Below are positions 14,978 to 29,900 of a DNA stretch of 64,000 bases, in pieces. Each line of letters begins with the position of its first letter. Positions within the stretch are counted from its first letter, which is position 1. A program made the translations under genes and the position numbers. The stretch comes from Ectobius pallidus (taxonomy: Eukaryota; Arthropoda; Insecta; Blattodea; Ectobiidae), in assembly GCA_964059195.1 (NCBI GenBank), contig CAXKWD010000001.1:156662532-156726531 (forward strand), written 5' to 3'. A model generated the notes under the pieces. That model was given only the letters and a program-made list of their open reading frames with translations. It had not been told where the DNA came from and did no database searches.

Positions 14978-17900
14978 GAAAAAAAAAGGTTGCATCTCTA
15001 TGTTCACAGTATGCCTGAGAACTTTGTAAAATTCATGCCCAAGTGCACCATTCTCCGGAATTCTCAGCTGTTTCGTAACCGGGGTATTCTAAAACCTGTG
15101 TGCATCATTGCTACAATACCGCAGTTTCCAAACACTCGAATATATCACGGTTACTCTGCTACGAAGTCATTCCCATGCAGCAATTTGTGTTGGTTTCTTC
15201 CATGGCTGCTAGTTTTGCTCTCTCTTTCTCTCTGCACATCTGCCAGTCACAGTGACTTTTAGGCCGGTTACACACATTCTTGGTAGGAATAAAGTACAAT
15301 GTTTACAGCGTTTCTGTTATTAAGTGCCAGTATGGTACTTTATGAGATTGTGTGGGGGAGGAAAAATGTCTGTCCGTCTGTCCGTCCGTCCGTCCGTGTG
15401 TCTGTACGCGCTCTAACTCAAATACGCTTTGTCGAATTTTAATGAAACTTGGTATACACGTTTATAATGTCCATGGGAAGAACCCTATTGATATTGGACC
15501 AAATCGGTTCACCGGTACCGGAGTAAAACCCAATTTAGTGTATATTTTAAAGGCATCATAACTCACATACGCTTTATCAGATTTTCATGAAACTTGGAAT
15601 ACCTATTTATAATGCCCATGGGAAGACGTCTGTTGATGCTGGACGAAATCGGTTGGCCGGTACCGGAATAATACCCAATTTAGTGCCTTTTTCTGGTATC
15701 ATATAACAAAAGGCGTGGTAACTCAAATACGCTTTATCGGATTTTCATGAAACTTCGTATACTCATTTATAGCGACCATGACAATAAGCCTTTTGAATTT
15801 GGACTTAATCGGTTGACCAGTACCGAAATAAAGAGTAATTAACAGTCAAATTCATTATAATATTTTGGTTCAATTCGAAGCATTTTGATTGGCTCGCGGC
15901 CAACCAATCAGCGGGCGAGTCCCGTTACTAATGTAAATAATGTGGAATTCTGTAACAAGGCTTCAATTCCTCCTGAAACCTTCCTTAGTACAGGAGGGAT
16001 AAATAGAAGGCACCTAATTCAAATGCAAAATCAAATTCTCGGTTCTTTCTTATAGCGTCTTCAATAAATGACAGATTATAAAGCTTCCTTCAGTTGCTAT
16101 GGACAGTTGCCATCTACATGAAAAACAAATGTTCCCATATGTACGATTATAGATGAAATGCTGTTGTATAATGACTAATTATTTAGCTAAAATTGATTAC
16201 AATTGAATTAAAGCATTGAATTTTACTTCAGCCTATGTCAGATTAATAATTCCTGACCTCTTAATAAATAAAAACATTAAAATTTGAGAATGGGTAGGTT
16301 GGTAACGCTGCTTCAACGAGGGCCTCATCCTAATTTATCACTCAGATATCGCGAATATTATAGTACTAATTAATTAAATAATTCAATATTGTAACATAAG
16401 AAATCTAGCAGGCACGAAATATAGCCTAATTTCGAAATACGATTATTTTTATTTTCTGTGAGCTACCACGAGATAGTATTCTCTGGTATTGGACACTGTT
16501 CATTCGCAGTGTGGTTTGGTCTTGGGGTAAGGTGACTGTCTTGTTGATCAAGAGATGTCACGTTCGAATCCACCCTAAACACAATTTTTTTTTTTATTAT
16601 TATAAGTTATGTTAAATTGAGTCTATTCCATTCTTGTGTTCTATTTTTGTCAATGTGCTTAAATAAGTGTTATATTTTTCTTTTAAAAAAAACTCGGAAT
16701 TCATTGTCTTTCATTGACCTACAACATCAATCCTAAAGAATGATAACATTAGCCTATAAATGTTATTTCACGAACAGAAACTATCTTTAAAGTTATTGCG
16801 TTGCGTTAAAATTGCATAAGCCTATACTCAGAACAAAACTTCATTCCGCTAGGTGGAACTATCCTCTTCTTATTGGTTTACTGTTCTATTTCATTGTCAA
16901 TGCATTTTGTAAAATGTTTACATATTTTAAGAATTTATTATATCAGTGTATACCAATATGAATTAAGGTTAAGAATCAAACTTTAGACCTTTGTTCTTCC
17001 GTAAGCCCTACATGAATACTGTTATAATTATACCAAATAGAATACAAATATACAATACAAATCCTATATTGTATTTGTATAAACAGAAGGTGCATTATTG
17101 TGAAATAACTGCAATTATAACTGATTTAAAAAGCATACTGGCACTTTGTTATATCAGTTTACCTGATTTTTTTATTATTTGTGTTAATGTAATCCTCTTT
17201 AACAGTCTGTACATTTCAATAAAATAACATTTATGTTTTAAAGAATAATTATCACACGTGTGCAATCCTAAACAAAGCAACACAACAAAATCTCTGCTCT
17301 GAGTTCGACATAGCCTCGCTTTTATTCCCGTCTGACTAGTGGAAATTTTAGGTGCAAAGTATGCACATAGCCATGAAAGGGCTGTTATAATTATGTTCGT
17401 TTACGTGCAAGTATGATAAACTGATTACATACCCTATATACCGGTACACAGGCTATATCATGATGCATGCAGCCCTTCACCGTAAATTTGGCCTAGGCCC
17501 ACTGGTTTTCCATATTTCATTTATTTGTTGCCTTATTGTTCAGTAACAAATGTTCATAAGGATAAAATGGAATAATATATTGCTTATATATGTCTCAATT
17601 CAAACTTTGAATGCAAACACCATAGATACTGTACCAATCGTGAAAATGAGTTGGTTACGCCTACTACTGGATGAACCTGGTTTGGCAGAAGTAAGAAAGG
17701 AAGGTCATTTGAATCGATGTAATGCTTAATTTACAATGGAGCGACGCGGCATTCGACATTTTCTGACCAATGGCAAGCAAGCATTTCTGCGGCAAAACGT
17801 CACGTTAGCGGCGCGACGAAAGTTGAGTTGGAGTTAACTTTTACCGCGCGACATCAGCTGAGATGAGCGGAAATCGAATGTATTTTGTTTTTCCAATGGC

Positions 17901-20887
17901 GATCACAGCCTCAGCAATTTATATGGGGAACGATACTACATTTAATTAGATTTCTACATGGTTTTTAATCATTTCAAGACGGGTTCAAGTAATTAAATTT
18001 AATTTTCTCAGCCTGTAAAATTTATTTACAGCCCTTTCTTTGAAAAGGATGTTATGTGTTCCACGGTATAAAACTAAGCTCAAACTAACCTCAAATTCAA
18101 AGTTACTGCAATATAGGCTCTGCTGGAAATACTGCTTCTCGCGTTCAAAATAATGTATTTATACTATATGAGGACCTGTGATTTGCAACAAGGTGTCATT
18201 CACATATTATTTTGCTAATAGGAATCTGTATCTCGGTAGCCATAAACATTTCAGAATCAGGGAACCACAATTCCCACGCAATAAATATAATTGACGCTCC
18301 CTGACATGATTTCTCATTTTTCTTCTTATATAGGGCTAAAAGTATTCTTGAATTGCATGAATATTAAGTCAGTATTATTTAATATGTTTGATTAGTTCAC
18401 GTCGCGACGTATTGTGAACACAGTCCGCGGCGCGACGCGATACTACAATTCACGCCGCGTGTCGCTGGTGTCGCCCTATTGTAAATGCCACTTTACAGCA
18501 CAGTATTTGCAAAGATATGTACTATCGTTCATTCTTCAAATAGATCCCACCTGTCTCTTGTTATTTATTATATTCAGTTAGCTTTTGGCTAGATATAAAA
18601 AATATGATACATTACTCTAATCTCCACCTTCATGGCCCGTTAGCATCTTACTGAGGTAAAAGTCTAAACTGAGCATGGCGCAAAAAAGTATGACTTTACC
18701 GGGGTAAACTAAGCAACTTCAGGGGTATTCTGAATACAGAGGTTGGTGCACTTGGCCATCAGAAGGGTTGGAAACCTGGAAGCAGAGTCGATGAAATCTA
18801 CCAGTCCAAGTGGTTTACGCTTGCTGCACTGTCCTTTATGAGAGGAGGCAATATTCCCAAACAAACAATCACAGAAATATCAACAGTTCCAGCAATTTCT
18901 TCATCAGGATCCATATTACTGAACAGCTGACAAATAAACGGCATCCTAAACAAAGTCTGACAACAGAGTGGTGATAGCTGGTTAACTGACAAACCACTTA
19001 CAAAAATAATTCAACATGTTGACGGATGATAAATGTTTCACATATGTAAATCACAACTGGCTGGTATTAAATGTTAATTAATGGAGACCCCGCTTTAGAC
19101 ATCACATGGTAAGAGTTAAATGTTAACACTTTCATTACCAGCTATAAAGTGACTACCTACTGCAGGCCAACAGTTTTAAAGGGTGACCACCCTTAATGGA
19201 TGACTTCAATGAAAGACATTTCTTTCATATTCATGCATATGTCAAAAAAACAATGTAAACAAATTATGACCATCACCACCTTGAAAGTGGTACAGTGAAA
19301 CCTGTCTGTAACGGAATTGCAAGGGACTATAATTGTTTTCCGCTATAAGCAGGATTCCGGTGAGTAAAGGTTACATAAAGAAATACTAATAACTAGGCCT
19401 ACTTACATTTTGATATGCAGTGGGGCTGATTTTTACTTATAAACAATGGTTCATAAATACAATCCATTGTTCCATTGCCACGTAACCATTGTTCCCGTAG
19501 TTCTGACCTTTCCTTTAGAATTTCGTAAACTTGAGTCATGTCAGCATTAAATTTAGTCACAATCTGTTTTACCGTCAACTTATCGCTTTCACTCGCATCA
19601 ATGACTTTTATTTTCATATTTAAATCTAAAACTACACGTTTTCTGTCTGCCATTTTGAAGACACGATTACTACCTTTTCAATGAACTTAATGACAGCACA
19701 GTAACAGAAACACGGTTTCTACGCGTAGATCACTGTATTGTTTTCCAGGTATAGTGACCTATCGTACATTCTTGATGGCAGGATTTCCCAGTTTTCCCTC
19801 CCATGCTCTAAAGAGTACTGTTACACCTTAAGGTCAACCTTCCACGCGACAAAAGTTACAGGCCATTGGAATGCAAGTATGTCCAAAGACTTATTTTTGT
19901 TACTTACTAGGGTTGTCCAAGTAATTCAGAACGTGTTTTCCTGTTTTACAGTACTGGTAATTACTGGGTTCAAAACCAAACATTTTCCGTTAAAGCTGCA
20001 AATTCGGCTTCCGTTTTTGCGTCAGACGGGTTTTGGTAATTACAGGTAATTTTATATGTATAATACATCGTAACTTACGGGACCAGGAAATTTTTCCGAT
20101 GGAGACAGTATTCCGGTTCATAAAGGTTCTGCTGTTGGCAGGTTTTACTGTACTTATCCTAAGTAGTTCTCCTGATAAATTTATAAAAAGTCAGATAAAA
20201 CCCTCTGGTTCTAACCTCACGTTATGTTCACAGTACTTAGTATTCTTATAGAACATACAATACAAACATACCTCCCTAACAGCCAGTAGGTACTTGAGTC
20301 CCAGAAGGCCTCCATGCCGAGCTTCCCATTCGTTCTGTGAGAGAAGCTGCAGCAAGATGTTCAATACACCACTCACTCCTTCTCGATTCATCAGATTCAA
20401 CACAGATCCTACAAACATTTTGGATTTTCACATCTGGGATACACTGTTGAAATATTGTTCTCTCTCCCTCTCTATATAACTAACCTTTTCATTGCTACTG
20501 ATGCATAAATTTGTTACTTCAAAAACTGTATAGAAGCAGAGATATAATATTTATAGAGTAAAGCTACATGTAAAATTGTGAGAATTTTTATCCTTGTGTT
20601 AAGATTGTAATCCATAGAAACTAGTTATTCTACTGTAATTCTCTCCATTGATTTCAAACTTAGTTTCCACTGATGATTTCCTCTGACGATTACTTATATT
20701 TTATTGTATAAATTCAGCATTGTAAAGGCTAATGGCAAAGTAGCACGAGATTTATTAATTTTTGTTTGAAATAGACCCTTGATTTATTTTTATATAAAAA
20801 AAAAGACTTGGACAGTTTATAACATAAATGGTGCAGTTTCAGCACGATTAACTACAGATACTACTATTAACTAAACAATACAACAAT

Positions 20888-20924
<37 letters not shown>

Positions 20925-23900
20925 TTTTAATTACAATCATTTAGTAGTATACTGTATTATATATTGAAATGCTTCATAGCTACCACATTTGTATTTTTTC
21001 CCATATGAATAAACAAAGTTGTTTCTTAAAATAATTAATTTCTTTCAGATTTATAAAATGAGTTATAAAATAAATGTTAATGCAATTTAATTACAGGACA
21101 ATTTCTTTTTCTGACATATTCTGCAAACACCTTAATTCAATAAAACCACTTCCTTCTCCAAAGATAAAATGTACGAGTATACTGACTGCTTTCTGGGACC
21201 CCAAAAAGTAATATAAATAATTTTATACTATTCAATTTTACAGCAAAATGACAGTATTGAAACATTTTTTAAAAAAATTTTCTATTCCCAATAGGCAGAG
21301 ACAATCCATTAAATATTTTGTTTTTATCAATGAAATTAAAACCTTACCTCTCAAATATCCACAATAGTGTTTGTAGAAATTTATTATGTGCCTCGAGAGA
21401 CAATTGCGATTGAGTAAGGACTGAATTTCAAACTAATTTTTAAAAGCCTGGAAAGTTCAAAGGTGGAATACATTTCCGTATAAGAAAGTACATGGCAACT
21501 AAACACAGAATTTGAACTAAAACTTACCAAGTGCCTGTGCACAGGTTTCTCTCACAGGAGCTACAACCTGATCTGACACAAAGTCACCAAATCGGTCTAG
21601 TGCAAGCACACAGAGAAGTCTCAATGCAGTGTCCTCCAACCAAAGCTGATGGCACTGTTCCATCTAAAACAAACATAATGTATATACGTGGTAAAATTTA
21701 TGGGGTTAACAGACTACAGATAACTGCACAAAATTATTTCTTATCTTATTCTATGAGATGGTCTCTTCTCCTCGCCTAATTAACTGACAAAAAATTTCAC
21801 AATTCAGTATTATATTTTAATTTTTCCAAAAAGGATTCTGATCAAGTTTGTTTGCTGAAACGTTCAAATAAATTACCTCTTCCTTAGTAGTGTCAGCAGC
21901 TTTTCCTGCCCCTTTTCCATGAACTTTGATCACTTCTCTGAGTGCAGTTCCTGCTCCATGCCGAACCTCCCAACTTGGACTGAACAGATCTTGGCACAGT
22001 CGATCACAGAAACTTTCAAAAGGCCAGTCCACTGCCTAGGAGACAAAATTACGCATTACACATTATTTATATATTACAATCTCTGCAACTTTTTATACAC
22101 TCGGGTGATATCTTAAGTAAATTTTATGTTTTAAGTAATGTTTCAGAAACTACAAATGCTGAGCACATCATAAGAGATCAATCACAAGTTTTCACTAAAT
22201 TGCTGAAGCAGCTTTTCTTGGTCTCGAAATGAATACTCTTTACTGTAGTACACAGAAAAAAGTGTAGAGATTATACTCACAGATGTTTGAATCATTTTAT
22301 ATATGGGTTTGATTTTTATACTTTTTATTGAACAGTTATACAAGAAGAATGCAATAAATAGAAGTAGAGTTTTTTTAAAAACCGGTCTCACAATATTTAC
22401 TTTTAGGAATTTTTAGGATGTACATCAAATTATTTAAAATAAACAATTTTATTATTAATTAAAATGAGGCCTACATCTTTATTAGAGTCATTCTCCAGAA
22501 AAGAGCAGATTTCAATGTTAGAATTTAAAAAAAAAAAATATTTCTTATTTTGGATCATGTAATTTTTTTATGTAATATTTCCTTCTGCAGAGTACTACTG
22601 AGGTACTTGCCCTACTTACCGAGTGGTATTTTGCATTAAATTAACAAGGTTAGAAAATGGCGCATTTATGGAGGTGAGAAAATAGTATGAAATAGTAATT
22701 ATAATAGAAGTTATGTGAGAATTAGAATTAATTTACTGTATTAAATGTTATCATGAAAATGAACAATATTTATTACCATACAAATGGATTAACACATAAC
22801 TTTTTACTTATTTTTATCTATGTTAAAATAGATTATCACCTTAAAATCAAAACTTTAAATCAAAACAAGATATATTGTCATAAACTATTAGGCTATACCA
22901 GTATCTTCTTTAAACAAAAATAAAAAATGCAGACAGTTAAATATGTCATCAATTACAACATTAATTACACCTCCATGGATAGGACTCGAGAGTAACAGTA
23001 ACGGAGGTGAGGGTAACGGAGGTGAGATTTTTCTCTAATTAGTCAAACAGCTTGGGAACATTTGAGGTTAGAAAATCTCAGTTCTAGAGTTTAACTTAGC
23101 ATTCCTTATTATTATAATTTATAGCAAAAGTAAATATAAAAACATACAACTTTACCGTTGGGTGTAGGTAACGGAGATGAGGAAGTCCAATTACCAACTT
23201 TGCATTTAGCCCTTTTACACAAACAAAACAACACTTAAAATCACACTAACAGCTTGGCTTTATATAAATGATAAGAAAACTGCCAAAAGTTGGAGTCCAA
23301 GGAAAATAGAAAGACTACAGTGCCATATCTGTGGAAATAATTGAACTTTTATATTGTTTCACGGAGGTGAGGTCTCACCTTGGGACAAGCATGTTTAGTG
23401 CAAAAAATTGTCTTTACAAAATGATATATTTTCTTTTCAGTTATTAATTACTCATTTTTTGAGCTGTTTGTTCTTGTTATAACACTAAAATGGAATAAAA
23501 ATTAAAGCCTGTTGAATTATGAAAGAATGAAAATGACAAGTCAGGCATTGGGACATGACACGGAGGTGAGATCTCACATACTGTGCCCTAAAATGCAGAA
23601 AATTGTAACTTTTGTTTAAAAAGTGGAATATGGGATCAAATAGACCTTATTAAGTGCCAGTATGGTACTTTATGAGATTGTGTGGGGGACGAAAAATGTC
23701 TGTCCGTCTGTCTGACTGTCTGTCCGTCCGTGTGTCTGTACGCGCTCTAACTCAAATACGCTTTTTCGGATTTTCATGAAACTTGGAAAACACATTTATA
23801 ATGTCAATGGGAAGAACCCTATTGATATTGAACTAAATCGGTTCACCAGTAATGCCCAATTTAGTGCCTATTTTAATAGATTATGGCGCCTTTCTAATAG

Positions 23901-26900
23901 AAAGGCGCCATAATTCAAACACGCTGTATCGGATTTCCATTAAACTTGGTATACGCATTTATGACATCCATGAAAAGTACTCTGTTAAATTTGAACCTAA
24001 TCTGTTGACCGGTACCGGAGTAAAACCCAATTTAGTGTATATTTTAAAGGCGCAATAGCTCAAATACGCCTTATCGGATATTTATGAAACTTCGTATACG
24101 CATTTATACTATCCATGGAAAGACGTCTGTTGATGTTCAACCAAATCGGTTGGCCAGTACCGGAATAATGCCCAATTTATTGCCTTTTATGTTAATATAT
24201 GAGAAGTCGCGATAACTCAAATATGCTTTATTGGATTGTCCTGAAACTTTGTATACCCATTTATAATGTACATGGGAAGACGTCTACCGATATTGGACCA
24301 AATTGGTTGTCCGGTACCGGAGTAAAACCCAATTTAGTGTCTATTTTAAAAACGCGGTAACTCAAATACGCTTTACCGGATTTTTATGGAATTTGGTATA
24401 CACATTTATAGTGTTCATGGGAAGAGGTCTACTGGTACTGGTTGAAATCGGTTCACCTGTTTCGGAGTAATGCTCAATTTGGTGCCTATTTTATGATAAT
24501 ATACGTATTCGAAAGAATTTATATAAAAAAAAAGCAAATCATTTATCATGACAACATAGTCAATTGTTTTACTGTGATATTTTACGGCTTTGGAAATTAA
24601 AATAGAGATAGCTATGACCAAAAACACTATTGTTTTACATGCGCTTATAACTTACAACTAGACCGTTAAACTGACCCAGGTGACCGAGATGGTAACGTTT
24701 TGGCCTCACGTTATGGAGTTCCATGGTTCAAATCCCGAAACCAGCCAATTTCACTTTCTTTTACGTATTTTTATGTGAGTGTGCGATTGTCAAGATATCA
24801 AAAATCTGTACAGTTCAGCTGATGCTGGAAGATTTTAATCTGATTAAAAAGAAAACTAGACCTTTGTTCTTCCCTAAGCTTAATGAATAAATCTGGAGCT
24901 TAACTTGTAAATCAATTAAAAAAACATATTCTGCATATCATAATTGCAGTCATAACTGATTAAAAAAAAACATACTGGCACTTTTTTACATCAGTTTACC
25001 TGATTTTATTTCAATCTAACTTATCATAATAATTAATAATCCATAAGTACTTATTTTACACCAGAAAATCAACTGCGACATGAATCTGCCCTTTTCTGGA
25101 GAATAACCCATTACAAAATATCCAGAATAATGAAATCTACTGCTTTCACAGATTCATTATCTACTGTGGTAAGAAAACAGACTGACAGTCATGTCTCAAT
25201 AAGGTTGCCCTCTTTTTTCCCTGAACACTTGTTCCACATTTTAAAAACTCTCAATGAATAAACTGCTGGGTTTTCTTCTTTTAAAATGCCTACTTACTGA
25301 ACAATGCTATACTTAAAAAGGAATCCAGTGGTAGCCTTATCCCTTTAATATAAAAACAAGCTGATTAAGATTGTTTTCACATCATTTTAAAAAAAAGTTT
25401 CTTTACAAGTTTTGGTAATGTTTACGTTTTCAACTTTTTTCTGCAACCCGCTGTTCTAGGATATTGCTGTTATGTGGAGCAGAGTTGTAACATAATATTA
25501 CTATACATCCAACAGCAATTTTCAAAAAGGGATCTTGAATTCCTTACCTCTCCCCAGGAACCAGTGCTATCTGGAACACTGTCAAACAATCCCATGTCTT
25601 CTTGTTTCACCTCATGTAAACCATCTTCCAATTTAGGCCTCTTTGCAGCAGGATCATCCATTGACATGGACGATCCACTTTCGTCACCAGCCTCACGAGA
25701 TCGCTGCTTAAAAACAGCTTGTCGTGCTTTGCGACGAGCTCTATTCATCTCTCGAGAACTAAGTCCCCCAGTATGGGCCATCTCTTGCTGTACCACCTCT
25801 CCAACAGCCCTCTGAAAATGGAAATAGTATGTCCCAGTATTGTTACTTCCTTTACAAATCTATTATATATCGGAATACTAGTCAGAACTAATCCATAATT
25901 TTTACCTTTATATTCTCATCATTCTTAGGAGGTAACGCTTCAGTGTGATTAGTAAGATCTTCTGCAGAAAATATTTCAGACATATCAATTCCTATTTTGG
26001 CAGCAACATCCAAGCCCAGGCGAGCATTTAGAATTTGTCTCTGTCGTGCCATCTTTTCCCGCATGTCAACTCCTGTAACAGTTTTAAAGGCATGTAATTT
26101 TCAAAAAAGTGATCCTGAATTACTCACATCTCTCCAAGAACCAGTCTACACCGTCAACAATCGCATGTCTTTTTTCTTTCACATCATGTAAATCATCTTC
26201 CAATTCTGTCCTCTTTGCAGTAGGCCTCACCACCCTTATGCTATTGCTGCTTAAAAACAGCTTGTTGTACTTTTGGAATTTCATTGAATTATGTGTTCTT
26301 TTTATAAAGAATTTGATTGCTCAAGATAAAGGAGATCCTATAAGAAAATTCTTAATTATTATATGATTACAATCAGTTATCTTCAGTCAAAATATTAACG
26401 CTTAGTAAATTTAATGTAAATGTAAATTAAATGTATTGTGATGAAACCACATGTGTAATGAAGATTGGCCATATGCCTTAAAACTCAAATATGCTTACAA
26501 ACTTCAATGAAAGCATAAAAAAATGTTATCAGTATGCCTGTACACACTTTTGCCAAGAAAATTCTATTACTGCCCCTGTGGAATTAAAGAGAATCATTTA
26601 ATTAAATAATGCAGTCAAAACGCGCCACTGGGACCAGGAAGACGTAGCAGAAAGATATTTATGCATAGACAGAAGTCTTGAAATATCTAGCAATCGTACA
26701 CAATGGTTCATCCTCAAGCTAATCAGCATTTCTGGACCATTACTTTACCCACATATTTACATGTGACTTGGCACTCTTGTTATCTTGGCCTATCAGTCAG
26801 TTTGTTTTGTCACTTTACCTGATTATATTGTTCTTTTGAGTCAGAAGTTTTTACAAGTTGATGTGAAAAAAATTGGTTTTGGTTAAGTCCATGTATTAGT

Positions 26901-29900
26901 TGTCCAAAGTTCGGATAAGAGGGTAGTTCTGCTAACAAAAGACTTACCTTTGCCCTCTTTTCTGTACCTTATGGGACATTTTTGTGGGAAATAATAATGC
27001 ATAATCAACAAAATCAATTAAAAGAAAGCATCTCTCATATTCTTCAGGGAGAATTATTCAATTCTGATTCTGTTAATTTTTATTGTTTGACCTAGTTTTG
27101 ACAGAATTCATTAGTGCTCAAAGAAGAAAGAAAAACCAATGGATGTAATTGTAACACACAACAATTTTTAGTGTACCAGTAATGAATACCTTCTTCATTA
27201 AAAAGAATGTTACAATTACGTCTAAAACAAATTCAATGGACTGAAGGACATACAAAATTATTCGCATTGATTACTTGACAAGTAACACAATGACATGAAG
27301 TATGCAACCTTGGCAAATACTTAACAAGAACTACAAATTATGCAAATGATAATGCTGATTATGCTTGACTGCATACAGACCTATGAATTAAGTATAAAAA
27401 CATATAAAAAAACTATGAGAATATATATCAGCATAAAAAACTAGACTAGGAACCATTAAACCAGTATTGTCTTACACAACTAATTTACTTCCTTCTCACT
27501 TTGCTGTTTCATTAGTTGTTTGACATTTTTTCCCACAATTCTCTCAAAACACTTAAATATGGCCTTACGAACAGCTTAATTACGTTTCTACGTTAATGAT
27601 GATCTAAAACTTCATAGGAGTCTAAAGAATTCTAGTTGTTATAACAGGGAATACTATTTCAGTGTTATTTCACACAAGCAAATATAGGTTTCTGATGTGC
27701 AAAAATAGCGATCAGTTTCTAAATAGTACAATTTCTGGAAGAGGTCATTGCTTTGGCTCTCTGTGCTGCTGCTCTACCACTGAGCTACCATGGCAACATG
27801 CCGGTACAACATTAAATTAAGGGGACTTTTTTCTATTAAAGGTAACATTCCTGACTCACAGCAAATTTTCTTCTAGACAATATAGTGGAAATCTCATCAA
27901 TAAGATGTTTCTGTGAATTAAAATCATATTAAATTTAGCATCCTGAAAAGAAACATGAAAATCATACCTTGATATTCTTCTTCCATATCAAACTCTTTCC
28001 CTTCTGAAGCCATAAGATGAGTGCTGTTGGCTAGAACTTTCTTCATGTCAAACTTTTGAAAACTCAACCTACCAGTCTGTGATAGAAGCACCGACTGAGG
28101 GAACATATCTGAAACAAAATTTACCTCTTCAAACCACTGATCCGATTTAATTCTCAACACACATACTATGCATTACTGGGTATCACTGAGGATGTTAGTT
28201 TCTGTCCCAAGTAAGTTTGATTCTGTTCAAAACAAAGAGGTGTGGCTGTTATAGTCGCAGCTGTTGTACAGCTCCGCACATGAGAATGCATGTCATCACT
28301 GTAATAATGGTAGTCTGTTTATTCTCAGTACAACTCACTTCCTAACTTCTACACGTGAAATAAGGATCTTTTCACACTGGGTCACTTGTATCGGTCACTG
28401 GTGATTGCAGTGAACACACGCCGGTCACCCCTAGTATTGCCAATAGTAGCTACATGAAACACAATTTGTAATCCCTTTTGACAATCCAAACGGCAGGTCG
28501 ACATTTCACTTCATTTACAAAATCTTCAGTATTAATCAAATCTAAACTCAAGACTGGATAACTAGTTTCGCTGAGCTCGATTATACAACTGAATTATGTA
28601 TATACAATAATCATTCTTGGGAAAATGACCACAGAATTTGTAGAGAACCAAAATTGTTAAAATCAGTAAGCAAACCAAAAGAACTGGACATCTGGGAGAG
28701 GATCTACATAAAAAAATTTGATAGTAATCTCATGAATTTCAAAATACCAGAGGATGAGGACCTCATCAAGAAGTTCATAAAACCACCACCAGGGACACTT
28801 CATGACCTTCAAAAGCAGGATTTGTCAGTTGGACACGTAGCCGAGGATGGGGACAAGGGTCCTTGAAACATGTTCTACCAAAAAGTTGGTAAGTGAAGCA
28901 TAAGTGTCTAAGTTCAACTCAAATTGTAATTATTATGTTATAGTTGCTTCACTGTATATGTTCCATCATTTTTTAAATATGTACAGTCGGTCAAATAAAA
29001 AACGTCGGGACTCGTATGCTGTTAAAATTAAAGTTTTGACGCATTAGTTCACAAGTTTCCTATAAAAAACACAAAATACAGGTCATTTTCGGAACATATG
29101 AGGCCATGCGGCAGGAGGGAAAATATGAACAAGGAGGGAAAAAAATGAAGATCGCGGAAAGCCCAACACACGATATTCAACTTAATGCATTGTCATAATT
29201 CATTTTGCTTTGTGTCATCGCCACATACAAATGCTAACGTGAGAGAAAGTGTAGTTAGGGCTGTAATTGACCTGCATATTTCGGCCTCTGAAGCAACGAG
29301 AAGGTTCCATATTTATGAAAGAGCAGTTCAGTGCAGTAGTGCGAACTTTACTATAATGCGATCGGAAGTTTTCATAGCAAACGTTGATCTGGCCGGACGC
29401 GTATTTCGATGCTACGATTGGTTGCAGATGCTGAGCGTAAGTAATTGATTTTGCACTAGAAGTACCGGTATTATAAAATAAAATCTTTAAAATATGCTCC
29501 TTGAATAAACATATTCCTCGCGAATCTATTAATTATTAATATTACAGGTATAAAAATTTGCAACCAAGAATATGGCGGATTTGAGGCATATAGCCAGAGC
29601 CTTCTATACATGTTTGTTTTGGAACAAAACTGACTAAATAATCAAGAAAATACATGGATAGACAAGAGGCGTGTGTGAACCTAACCTTAAGTCTTCCTGT
29701 ACATGCGCAGATGCTCGTTCGTGATACTTAATCAAATACCGCCCGACATTTTTTATTTGACCGACTGTATATACAACTTGCATAGTTGGTAATCATTAAA
29801 TGCGGTGACCGTCACAAGAGACCCAGTGTGAATTCTCCCATTTAATCCAATGCTTCTTCGCCGGTGACAGTCATCGGTGACCATCACAAGTGTTCGGAGG

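Larger units (their letters stand above)
22036..25547 (-). other. BTAF1: BTAF1 intron 5
   Basis: 3.5 kb. Apart from the ACGGAGGTGAG motif cluster and Helentron-like copy B, the sequence is plain AT-rich DNA. The open frames at 22182-22391 and 24415-24627 are not gene-like. Confidence 0.7.

Noticed and set aside
15352..15561. Open frames with a [23 protein letters not shown] translation
   Set aside because: They recur with the GTCTGTCC microsatellite of the Helentron-like family and are not maintained as coding frames between copies.
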